Of a DNA stretch of 64,000 nucleotides, positions 33,704 through 40,761 are shown piece by piece; the first letter of the stretch is position 1; every line of letters begins with the position of its first letter. Origin of the DNA: JBCCGI01 sp039029355 (GTDB taxonomy: Bacteria > Planctomycetota > UBA1135 > GCA-002686595); contig JBCCGI010000014.1 in NCBI GenBank assembly GCA_039029355.1, positions 62,001-126,000 of the forward strand. Direction: 5' to 3'. The notes under the pieces were generated by a model, which made no database searches, was not told the DNA's origin, and saw nothing but the letters and a program-made list of their open reading frames with translations. The position numbers were made by a program, and so were the translations under genes.

Positions 33704-35539
33704 ATGAAGAAGAGCTGGATTCGATACGCATCGTGGGCGGTGGTGCTGGGAGCCTGCGGATGGGGAGTGCTGCAGGCCGCGGCGGCGACGGGCGGGCCCG
33801 CGAGCGTCGCCTTGACGCTCGTTCGACCCGACGGCGGTCCCGCCGCGGGGCTCGAGGTCGCGCTCGGCGACGCCGTGGCGCGCACCGACCGGGACGGCCG
33901 CGCTCGGCTCGAGGCCCCCTCGGGTGAGGCGCTCGTGCTTCGGGTCGACGCCCGGGGTTGGGCGGGCGAGGAGCGGCCGATCGCTCCCCTTCTAAAGGGA
34001 GAGCGGCGCGGCCTCGGCGAGCTCGTGCTGCGGCCGGCGGTCGCGCTGCGCGGCCGGGTCGACGACGAGCAGGGCCGCCCCGTCGCGAACGCCCGCGTCA
34101 TCGCCACGCCGCACCGGACTCCGCTGGATCGGTTCGCGCCGGGCGGCGCGCTCACGCGGCCCCAGCGCGTCGAGCGCCTCGCGCGCACGGCGGACGACGG
34201 CACGTTTCGGATCGACGGGCTCGACCTCGACCTGCACTCCGTAGCGCTCGAGCATCCGAGCCTGGAGCGACGCGTGCTGGCCGAGCCGTGCGCGGACCCG
34301 TGGCGCGGTGAACCGATCGAGCTCGTGCTCGCGCACGGGAAGTCGGTGGACTCGACGGCGCCGCCTGAAGCGTCGCCGCCGCCGGCACCTCGACCGCGGC
34401 AAGACACCGGGGCGATCGGCCTGCGCGTCGTCGACCTCGAGGGGAGCCCGGTTCCGTTTGGACACGTCCGGCTGGTGCACCGCGACGGCGCTCCGGTCGA
34501 GCGCGAAGGCGGCGCCGTCGACGCGTGGGGGTACGCCGCGTGGCCCGCTCTGCCCGCGGGCGCCTACTTCGCGACCTACGTCGCGGACCACGGCCTGCCG
34601 GAGGCGCTCGGTCCGAGGAGCGCTCCACGCCCGCACCGGATCAAGCTGTCGGTTCGCGCCGGGCGCGACACCTTCGAAGAGCTCGTGCTCCTCGACGCAC
34701 CGGTCGTGCGGGTCCGCGTGCTCCGCGAGGGCGAGCCGGTCCCCGGCGTCGCCGTCGGCGCGGCGCCCGTCGGGCTCGAGGGGGAGCTCTTGTGGCGCCT
34801 GCTCGACCCAAGCGGTCAGGCTCGCACCGACGGTCGCGGCGAGGCGGTCCTCGCGCTGCGCTACGGTGGGCCCGCGACCGTCTTCGCGCGCTCGCGGCAA
34901 GACGCGGCGGCGGCGACCACCACCGTCCGCGTCGGACCGGGCGTGCACGCGGTGGAGGTCACGCTGGGGGCCGCCGAGGTCGCGGGGATCGTGGCCAGCC
35001 CGGGCGGTGAGCCGCTCGCAGGGAGCGTTGCGCGCCTGCTGCCCGAGCGGCGTCCGCCCGCCGTCGTCAGCGGACGACGCGAGGACGGCTCGCTGCGCGA
35101 GCTCGAGCTCGGCGAAGTGGCGGTGCGCTGCGACGGTCGCGGTCGCTTCCGCTTCCGCGAGGTCCCCGCGGGGCGCTACCGGATCGAGCTCCACCGCGAC
35201 GGGCACTTCCCGCACCGCTCGGTGTGCGAGGTCCGCGCGGGCGCCGCCGCGATCGACCTGGGCGTCCTCGGCCTGACGCCGCGCTGCGTCGTCGACGGGA
35301 GTGTGCTCCTGAACGCCTGCGGCCGCCGGCATGTCGTGGTCGAGCTCCGCGATGCCGCCGGCGAAACCGTTCACGTGGGCGCGATCGGTGGGGACGGTTC
35401 GTTCCGCCTCGATGACGTGGCGCCCGGAACCTTCACGCTGCGGGTGCCGTGCCCCAGCGATACCCACGTCGACGGCCCATTCACGGTCTCGGCGGCAACC
35501 CCGAATACGCGTCGAGTCGAGATCGGCGCGGCGCGTTGA
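33704..35539 (+). CDS. Exported multi-domain carboxypeptidase-regulatory-like protein
   Basis: A 611-residue protein with a signal peptide (MKKSWIRYASWAVVLGACG, then an Ala-rich end). Five or more Ig-like beta units of the carboxypeptidase-regulatory type follow: VALTLVRPDGGPAAGLEVAL, LRGRVDDEQGRPVANARVIA with DGTFRIDGL, IGLRVVDLEGSPVPFGHVRL, VAGIVASPGGEPLAG with GRFRFREVPAGRYRI, and a last one with GSFRLDDVAPGTFTL. GGAGG nine bases before the ATG supports the start at 33704. No catalytic motif is seen, so a structural or binding role outside the cell is likely. It shares its fold with the outer part of the divergent sigma-fusion protein. Confidence 0.82.
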   Translation: MKKSWIRYASWAVVLGACGWGVLQAAAATGGPASVALTLVRPDGGPAAGLEVALGDAVARTDRDGRARLEAPSGEALVLRVDARGWAGEERPIAPLLKGERRGLGELVLRPAVALRGRVDDEQGRPVANARVIATPHRTPLDRFAPGGALTRPQRVERLARTADDGTFRIDGLDLDLHSVALEHPSLERRVLAEPCADPWRGEPIELVLAHGKSVDSTAPPEASPPPAPRPRQDTGAIGLRVVDLEGSPVPFGHVRLVHRDGAPVEREGGAVDAWGYAAWPALPAGAYFATYVADHGLPEALGPRSAPRPHRIKLSVRAGRDTFEELVLLDAPVVRVRVLREGEPVPGVAVGAAPVGLEGELLWRLLDPSGQARTDGRGEAVLALRYGGPATVFARSRQDAAAATTTVRVGPGVHAVEVTLGAAEVAGIVASPGGEPLAGSVARLLPERRPPAVVSGRREDGSLRELELGEVAVRCDGRGRFRFREVPAGRYRIELHRDGHFPHRSVCEVRAGAAAIDLGVLGLTPRCVVDGSVLLNACGRRHVVVELRDAAGETVHVGAIGGDGSFRLDDVAPGTFTLRVPCPSDTHVDGPFTVSAATPNTRRVEIGAAR

Positions 35540-35578
35540 TGTCTCTCTATCTAAACCTAAGCAAAGAAAGTCAGAACC

Positions 35579-35845
35579 ATGAAGTCTCTTTTCGCACTGA
35601 CCACTCCCGGCTTCGCCGCGTTCGTTCTCAGCGCCCTGCTCTCCGCCGGCGAGGCTCCGGCCGACGCGGCGCACGAAGCCTCGGAGGGCTCCTACTTCGC
35701 CTCGGGTCCGGCGTCGGTGGTGAGCGGCTACGAGTGCCGCTTCAACGCCTGCATCGTCCCGTCGGTGATGAACTGCGCCGTCGTCAACCTGGGCAACGGT
35801 CCGGAGTGCGTCGAGTGGGCGCCGGGCGAGCAGCCGCCCTTCTAG
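35579..35845 (+). CDS. Small exported four-cysteine peptide
   Basis: An 88-residue protein with a hydrophobic N-terminus (MKSLFALTTPGFAAFVLSALLSAG) that looks like a signal peptide. An acidic spacer follows, then a short C-terminal region with four cysteines (GYECRFNACIVP, MNCAVV, PECVEW) and a proline-rich end. The cysteines suggest two disulfides after export. I do not recognise the family. It sits 39 bp after the exported beta-domain gene and 5 bp before the lipoprotein gene, so it is probably part of that operon. Confidence 0.65.
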   Translation: MKSLFALTTPGFAAFVLSALLSAGEAPADAAHEASEGSYFASGPASVVSGYECRFNACIVPSVMNCAVVNLGNGPECVEWAPGEQPPF

Positions 35846-35850
35846 GTCGC

Positions 35851-37977
35851 GTGTGGAGGCGGGGGGCGCGGCGGATTTTCGTCGCGCTCCTGGCCTTCTT
35901 CCTGTCCGCCTGCGCCGGCGAGCGCGAGCTCTCCTACGAGATCGACCTGACCGAGGCCGCCGCCGGCATCGCCACCGTGGAGCTGCGCCTGAGCGCGGTC
36001 GAAGACGGGTCGCTCGTGCTGCATTCGCGCGCGGCGCGCCAGCTCTTTCGGCTGGACTCGCCGGAGGCCTTCGCCGAGGACGGCGCCGGGCGGCGCCGCG
36101 CGATCGCGGTCGACGAGCGGGCCGGCACGCTTTGCCTCGACGCGGCGGAGCTCGACGGAGCGGCGTGCGTCGTGCGCTACACGCTGCGCACCGCGACCTA
36201 CATCCCGCCCAACGGTGAGCCGGATCGACGCCACTTCGGCTTCGTCGGCGCCCGCGGCTGCGCGCTGCCGCTGCCGCTGCTGCTGATGGCCCCCGACGAC
36301 GCGGAGTCCGCGCGCCTGTCGGTGCGGCTGCCGGCCGGCTGGAGCGGCGCCGTGCTGCCGCCGGAGCTCGTCTCGCTCGCGGGCGAGGGCGAGCTGTGGG
36401 CGCACGCGATCATCGCGGCGCCGGGGGAACCGACCGGCATGCAGCCGCACGGATCGATCTCGCTGCGGCGGTTGGCGACCGCTCCCGCCGAGCGGCTCGA
36501 CGCGGCCACGGCGCTGATCACCGACCTCCGCGCCTTGCTCGGCCCGCCGCGCCTTCCCTTCGAGCTCCTCCTGACCGACCTCGCGGACGACGAGCGCAAC
36601 GTCGATGTCGCCGGCCCCGCCGAGCGCGCGGTCGTCGACCTGCCGGGGCGCGACCTCCGCAGCCTGCGCCACCTCGTGCGCGCGCTCGTTCCACGCTGGT
36701 ACGGCCGCGCGCCGGCGGAGGTGGAGCGCAGCGAGTCGGCCGAGGACTGGTTCCTGCTCGGGCTCACCGAGTACGTCGCGCGGGCCCTGGCTTCGAGGCA
36801 CACCTTCGCCGATGGCGGCGGCCTGCGGGGCATCGAGAGTAGCTGGATGCTCGACGGCGGCGTCCGGCGGGTCGACCTGCTGGCGCCTCCCGGTGCCGGC
36901 TCCGACGCGCTCGGGGCGCGGAGGCTGGCCGGTGCCGCCTGGCTGCACGAGCTCGTCCACCGCATCGGCGACGGCGGGCTCGCCGCGCTGGTCGGAGGCT
37001 ACGACGGGATCGGCCTGCCCGCGCCGGATCCGCATTCCGCCGCCGCGGGCGTCCTGGCGGCCTTCTTGGCCGAACGGCGCGCGGATCCCGGATCACCGCT
37101 TCACTTCGAGCCTCGCTGGCGTGCGATCGCAGACGAGATCGAGCCCGCGCCCGGGCTCTCCGCCGGGGTCGCCGGCCAGGTCGCCGTCGCGTTCTCGTCA
37201 TTCACCCACGGCGCCGTCGACGACTGTGGCTGCGAGGTCGCTCCGGGCGGCGGCGCGCGGCGGCGGGCGTCCGAGCTGGGGCGTCTGAAGGACGACGACC
37301 CTCTGCTCCTCGCGCTTGACCTCGGGGCTTTCCTGCCGCGTGATGCCGAGGGGCCGGCCGCTGCGGAGGCCGTGGATCCAGAGCTGCTGCCGCTGCTCGT
37401 CGGTGCCGAGCTCGACGCGATGGTCGTCGGGCCGGACGAGGTCGCGTGGTCGCCGGAGGGGCTACGACCCCTCGCCGAGGCCGGCCTGCCGCTGACCGGC
37501 GCGGGCGCGGTCCTCGACGGCGAGCCCGCGCCGCTGCCGTATCGCATGCTCAGGTACGGCGACGTCAGCGTCGGTTTCCTCGGCTACTCGGAACGCGTGG
37601 AAGAGGGCTTCCGGCACGAGGCGGCCGAGCGCAGGCTCGCGCACGCGCGCTTCGCGAGCGACGTCGACGACATCGAGCCGCTGCTTCGCGAGCTTCGCGC
37701 GTCGGTCGACCTGCTCGTCGTCGGAGGTAGCTTCTCGCGACCGAGCCTGAAGCGGCTGTGCGAGCCGGAGCTCGGCGTCGATCTGGTCCTCGTCGGACAC
37801 GCCTCCGCCGCCGTGGACGACGCGACCCCGGCCGCGGCGCGCGTCGGCGACACCTGGCTCGCGGTCGACAACGCACAGGCGATCGGGCTGAGCGTGTTGA
37901 CCATCTTCCTCTCGGAAGACAAGGACATCTTGGGCATGGAGGTAAACGCCAAACGCCTCAGTGGCCCCGCCAGATAA
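35851..37977 (+). CDS. Lipoprotein with peptidase-like and 5'-nucleotidase-like parts
   Basis: A 708-residue protein starting at GTG 35851, which gives a clean lipoprotein signal: WRRGARRIFVALLAFFLSAC with lipobox LSAC. The first ~400 residues resemble the beta and catalytic region of M1-type aminopeptidases, but I see no HEXXH motif. From ~450 it resembles UshA-type metallophosphoesterase relatives: HGAVDDCGCEVAPGGGARRRA, LLALDLGAF, MLRYGDVSVGFLGYSE and VDLVLVGHASA. Several metal-binding His and Asp residues seem to be replaced, so activity is doubtful. Earlier codons in this frame overlap the peptide gene in another frame and are not used. Confidence 0.7.
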   Translation: MWRRGARRIFVALLAFFLSACAGERELSYEIDLTEAAAGIATVELRLSAVEDGSLVLHSRAARQLFRLDSPEAFAEDGAGRRRAIAVDERAGTLCLDAAELDGAACVVRYTLRTATYIPPNGEPDRRHFGFVGARGCALPLPLLLMAPDDAESARLSVRLPAGWSGAVLPPELVSLAGEGELWAHAIIAAPGEPTGMQPHGSISLRRLATAPAERLDAATALITDLRALLGPPRLPFELLLTDLADDERNVDVAGPAERAVVDLPGRDLRSLRHLVRALVPRWYGRAPAEVERSESAEDWFLLGLTEYVARALASRHTFADGGGLRGIESSWMLDGGVRRVDLLAPPGAGSDALGARRLAGAAWLHELVHRIGDGGLAALVGGYDGIGLPAPDPHSAAAGVLAAFLAERRADPGSPLHFEPRWRAIADEIEPAPGLSAGVAGQVAVAFSSFTHGAVDDCGCEVAPGGGARRRASELGRLKDDDPLLLALDLGAFLPRDAEGPAAAEAVDPELLPLLVGAELDAMVVGPDEVAWSPEGLRPLAEAGLPLTGAGAVLDGEPAPLPYRMLRYGDVSVGFLGYSERVEEGFRHEAAERRLAHARFASDVDDIEPLLRELRASVDLLVVGGSFSRPSLKRLCEPELGVDLVLVGHASAAVDDATPAAARVGDTWLAVDNAQAIGLSVLTIFLSEDKDILGMEVNAKRLSGPAR

Positions 37978-37983
37978 GCGCTA

Positions 37984-37996
37984 TTAGTTGCACTAA
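37984..37996. repeat. Short AT-rich inverted repeat
   Basis: TTAGT (37984-37988) and ACTAA (37992-37996) flank TGC, 7 bp after the lipoprotein stop in the 213-bp gap before the next sigma gene. It could be a small operator or chance. The gap is less GC-rich than its surroundings. Confidence 0.25.
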
Positions 37997-38126
37997 GATT
38001 CGAGTTCTTGGAGACCCACCCAGCGCGACAGGTAACGGGCCGTTTGGCTTCAATTCGCGCGTTTCAGATTGTCAGCAAAAACCCTTGGACCCCTTCGTGC
38101 GCCGAACCAACTACAGGTGAGTGGTT

Positions 38127-38160
38127 GGGGAGAGACCTCCGGGGATCGCCCCCTCTCCCC
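38127..38160 (+). promoter_or_regulatory. Leader hairpin before a sigma factor gene
   Basis: GGGGAGAG (38127-38134) and CTCTCCCC (38153-38160) form an 8-bp stem, 30 bp before the sigma ATG. There is no T run. It may structure the mRNA leader or end readthrough from the lipoprotein gene. Confidence 0.35.
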
Positions 38161-38190
38161 CACCGAAACAGGGCAGAAAACAGGGGTCCT

Positions 38191-38880
38191 ATGCAGCACA
38201 ACGGTATCGCGAGCTCATCGGCATTGCGGGGGACTGGCCAGCGACGTGGAGAGGAGAACGAGTGGGGGGCTTCCGCGAAGCCACCGCTCGCCGCCTGCTC
38301 GGACGCGGAGCTCGTGAGCCGGTTCCTCGACGGCCACGAGCAAGCCCTTGTGCACCTGCTGAACCGCTACGCGCCGTCGGTCGTCGCCGGGCTGCGGATT
38401 CCGCGCCGCTGGCAAGCGGCGCTCTCGGTCGAGGACGTGTTCCAGGAAGCGTGCATCGATGTCGCGCTCCACGCCGCGCGCTTCCGGCCCGAGCGCGGCG
38501 CCTTCCTGCCCTGGCTGACGAGCATCGCGCGCAACCGCCTGCGCGACGCGCTCGACCTGCTCGAGGCGTCGAAGCGTGGCGGTGGTCTGCGACGCCTGGA
38601 CGACTCGCGCATCCTCCGCGGCGAGCTCGCGGGGGTGGTCAGCAGCCCGAGCGGGCGTGCCGCGAGGGGCGAGCGCGATGACGTGCTGCGCGCCGCGATC
38701 ACGGGCCTGCCCGAGGCGTACCGGGCCGTCGTCCAGCTCTACGACCTCGAGCAACGACCGATCGAGGAGGTCGCGCGCAGGCTCGGCCGCTCGACCGGGG
38801 CGGCGTTCATGCTCCGCTCGCGGGCCATCGAGGCGTTGCGCCTCTCGCTCGGCAGCGGCTCGCGCTACCTGAGCCGATAG
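38191..38880 (+). CDS. ECF-type sigma factor paired with a kinase gene
   Basis: A 229-residue sigma-70 family protein. After ~35 low-complexity residues, region 2 runs from DAELVSRFLDGHEQALVHLL through LSVEDVFQEACIDVALHA and FLPWLTSIARNRLRDALDLL. Region 4 has LPEAYRAVVQLYDLEQRPIE, EVARRLGRSTGAAFMLRSRA. The start ATG 38191 is the first in-frame ATG after a leader hairpin; upstream codons in this frame show no coding character. A Ser/Thr kinase gene begins 14 bp after the stop. Such sigma-kinase pairs are known in planctomycetes, where the kinase is thought to control the sigma factor. Confidence 0.85.
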   Translation: MQHNGIASSSALRGTGQRRGEENEWGASAKPPLAACSDAELVSRFLDGHEQALVHLLNRYAPSVVAGLRIPRRWQAALSVEDVFQEACIDVALHAARFRPERGAFLPWLTSIARNRLRDALDLLEASKRGGGLRRLDDSRILRGELAGVVSSPSGRAARGERDDVLRAAITGLPEAYRAVVQLYDLEQRPIEEVARRLGRSTGAAFMLRSRAIEALRLSLGSGSRYLSR

Positions 38881-38894
38881 CGTGGAGAGCCGCC

Positions 38895-40091
38895 ATGGGT
38901 CTCCTGAACGGACCCGAGCTGGGGGAGAGCCTCAGCCCGGCGATCCACGCAGCGATTTACTCGGCAAGGCAGCTGAGGGAGGCCGAGCCTCGACCGAAGC
39001 TCCCGGGCTACTGCTTGCAGGCGCCGCTCGGCGCCGGAGGCCAGGCCACGGTGTACGCCGCGGTGCGGCTCGCCACGCGGAGCCGCGTAGCGGTCAAGGT
39101 CATCCCGCTGGGAGTCGAGCCGAGCGCCGCGCGGCGCTTCAAGCGCGAGGTAGGCATCTTGGAGCGGCTGAACGATCCGTGTATCTGTCCGATCCTGGAT
39201 GCGCAAGCCGAGGCCGATCGCGGCTTTGTCGTGATGCCGCTGATCGACGGCGAGCCGCTCTCCGACCGCTTGAAGTACGCCGCCCAGGTGACATTGAGGA
39301 GCGGTCGGCTGCAGGACGGCTGGGCCGTTCTTGCCGGCAAGCCGTGCTCCGAAGCGTGCCTCGAGGCCTCGGGAGGCGCGTGTGTGCTCGCGCGGCTACT
39401 GCTGATGGTCGAGCGGATCGCGATGGCGGTCCACGTGGCCCACGAGCAGGGCGTGGTCCACCGCGACCTGAAGCCGAGCAACATCCTGATGCGCACCGAC
39501 GGCACGCCGGTGGTGATCGACTTCGGTCTCGCCTCCGACGCCCTGGACGACCGCGTGACCACGACCGGCCGGCGGCTCGGGACCCCCGCCTACATGGCGC
39601 CCGAGCAGCGGGAAGGCGCGCACTCGCGCGTCGACCAGCGGACGGACGTGTACGCGCTGGGGCTTCTCCTCTTCGAGCTGCTCACCTTTCGCCGTCTCGG
39701 CCGCGTGGCCGAGGTCTCGGAGGAGCACACCGCGGATCGCTCCACCGACTCCGCGCGGCCGCGGCTCCTGAACCCGGCGATCCCGCGCGACCTCGAGGCG
39801 GTATGCCTACGCGCGCTCGAGGTCGAGCCAGGCGCCCGCTACCCGACCGCGGAAGAGCTGGCTGCGGAGCTACGGCGCGTGCGCCGACTTGAGCCGACGC
39901 TGGAGCGCCCGCTCGGCCATCCCGGCCGCCACCCGCGGCGCACGCCGCCGCGCGGCGGCGGCACAATCGAGCTCGTCTTCGTGATGGTGTACGTCCTCAC
40001 AAAGTGGTGCGGGCGGCGTCCGGGCTTCCGGAGGCTCCGGCGCGCCGCCGAGGAGCACGCGCGGACGGCGTCGGGGTGGTTGGAACATTGA
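38895..40091 (+). CDS. Serine/threonine protein kinase
   Basis: A 398-residue Hanks-type kinase with the glycine loop LGAGGQATVY at ~45-54, ATP lysine Lys68 in VAVKVI, catalytic Asp191 in HRDLKPSN, DFGLA, and the APE-type MAPEQ. Between lobes, around 130-165, it has an unusual insertion with a cysteine cluster (GKPCSEACLEASGGAC); NDPCICPIL adds two more. The C-terminus after the kinase is Arg-rich with a hydrophobic stretch (IELVFVMVYVLTKWC) that may touch the membrane. GGAG is eight bases before the ATG. It follows a sigma factor gene by 14 bp, which suggests it phosphorylates that factor or a linked regulator. Confidence 0.9.
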   Translation: MGLLNGPELGESLSPAIHAAIYSARQLREAEPRPKLPGYCLQAPLGAGGQATVYAAVRLATRSRVAVKVIPLGVEPSAARRFKREVGILERLNDPCICPILDAQAEADRGFVVMPLIDGEPLSDRLKYAAQVTLRSGRLQDGWAVLAGKPCSEACLEASGGACVLARLLLMVERIAMAVHVAHEQGVVHRDLKPSNILMRTDGTPVVIDFGLASDALDDRVTTTGRRLGTPAYMAPEQREGAHSRVDQRTDVYALGLLLFELLTFRRLGRVAEVSEEHTADRSTDSARPRLLNPAIPRDLEAVCLRALEVEPGARYPTAEELAAELRRVRRLEPTLERPLGHPGRHPRRTPPRGGGTIELVFVMVYVLTKWCGRRPGFRRLRRAAEEHARTASGWLEH

Positions 40092-40116
40092 GCTACGCGC
40101 GAAGTCGGCTCCTTCG

Positions 40117-40122
40117 TACCGT
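40117..40122 (+). promoter_or_regulatory. TANNNT -10-like box before the DUF1080 gene
   Basis: TACCGT lies 6 nt before the ATG at 40129, in the 37-bp gap after the kinase gene. It suggests a separate, leaderless transcript for the lipoprotein gene. Confidence 0.3.
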
Positions 40123-40128
40123 GGCGCG

Positions 40129-40761
40129 ATGCGTCGCCTCCATCTTTCCACCGCGCTCCTCGCCTTCGTCCCGCTCCTCGGCTGCGGCGCCACCGGCGCG
40201 CCCGCCGCCGAGGCGCTGCTCGTCCCCGGCAGCCTCGACGGCTGGCACGCGGCTCCCGGCGGAAGCTGGGAGTGGCGTGACGACGTTCTCGTGGGCACGA
40301 GCTCGGAGTCCGAGCGGCGCCACGGCCTGCTCATCTCCGACCGGACGTACTCCGACTTCGAGGCGCACCTCGAGTTCCGGGCGGTCAGGGGCTGCAGCGG
40401 CTTCTATTTCCGCGTCGAGGAGGTCGAGCAGGCCGTCGGCGTGCTCGGCTTTCAGGCCGAGGTCGAGCCCAACCTGGAGACCGGCGGCCTGTACGAGACC
40501 GGCGGTCGGGCCTGGGTCGTGAAGCCCGATCCCGACGAGATGCGCGACGTGTACTTCCCTGGAGAGTGGACGACGATGACCGTGCGCGCCGTCGGCGGTG
40601 ACGTCGACGTGCACGTGAACGGGCACCCCAGCGCGTCGCTGCGCGACGATCCGGGCCGGCGCGAGGGGCACCTCGCCCTGCAGCTCCACGGCGGCCAGGA
40701 CCTGCACGTGGAGTTCCGCAGGCTAGAGGTGCGCGAGCTCGCGCCGGACTCCGTCCGCTAG
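40129..40761 (+). CDS. DUF1080 (3-keto-disaccharide hydrolase-like) lipoprotein
   Basis: A 210-residue protein with lipoprotein signal LSTALLAFVPLLGC. It contains a concanavalin-like DUF1080 domain: LVPGSLDGWHA, WEWRDDVLVG, YSDFEAHLEFRAVRGCSGFYFR, the ETGGLYETGGRAW region, WTTMTVRAVGGDVDVHVNG and EGHLALQLHGG. The family includes 3-keto-glycoside hydrolases and is very common in planctomycetes. Substrate is unknown. The stop shares CTAG with the convergent FG-GAP gene. Confidence 0.88.
   Translation: MRRLHLSTALLAFVPLLGCGATGAPAAEALLVPGSLDGWHAAPGGSWEWRDDVLVGTSSESERRHGLLISDRTYSDFEAHLEFRAVRGCSGFYFRVEEVEQAVGVLGFQAEVEPNLETGGLYETGGRAWVVKPDPDEMRDVYFPGEWTTMTVRAVGGDVDVHVNGHPSASLRDDPGRREGHLALQLHGGQDLHVEFRRLEVRELAPDSVR

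Noticed and set aside
35449..35850. N-terminal extension of the lipoprotein frame
   Set aside because: It overlaps the end of one gene and all of the small peptide gene in other frames and would bury the lipoprotein signal that begins at GTG 35851.
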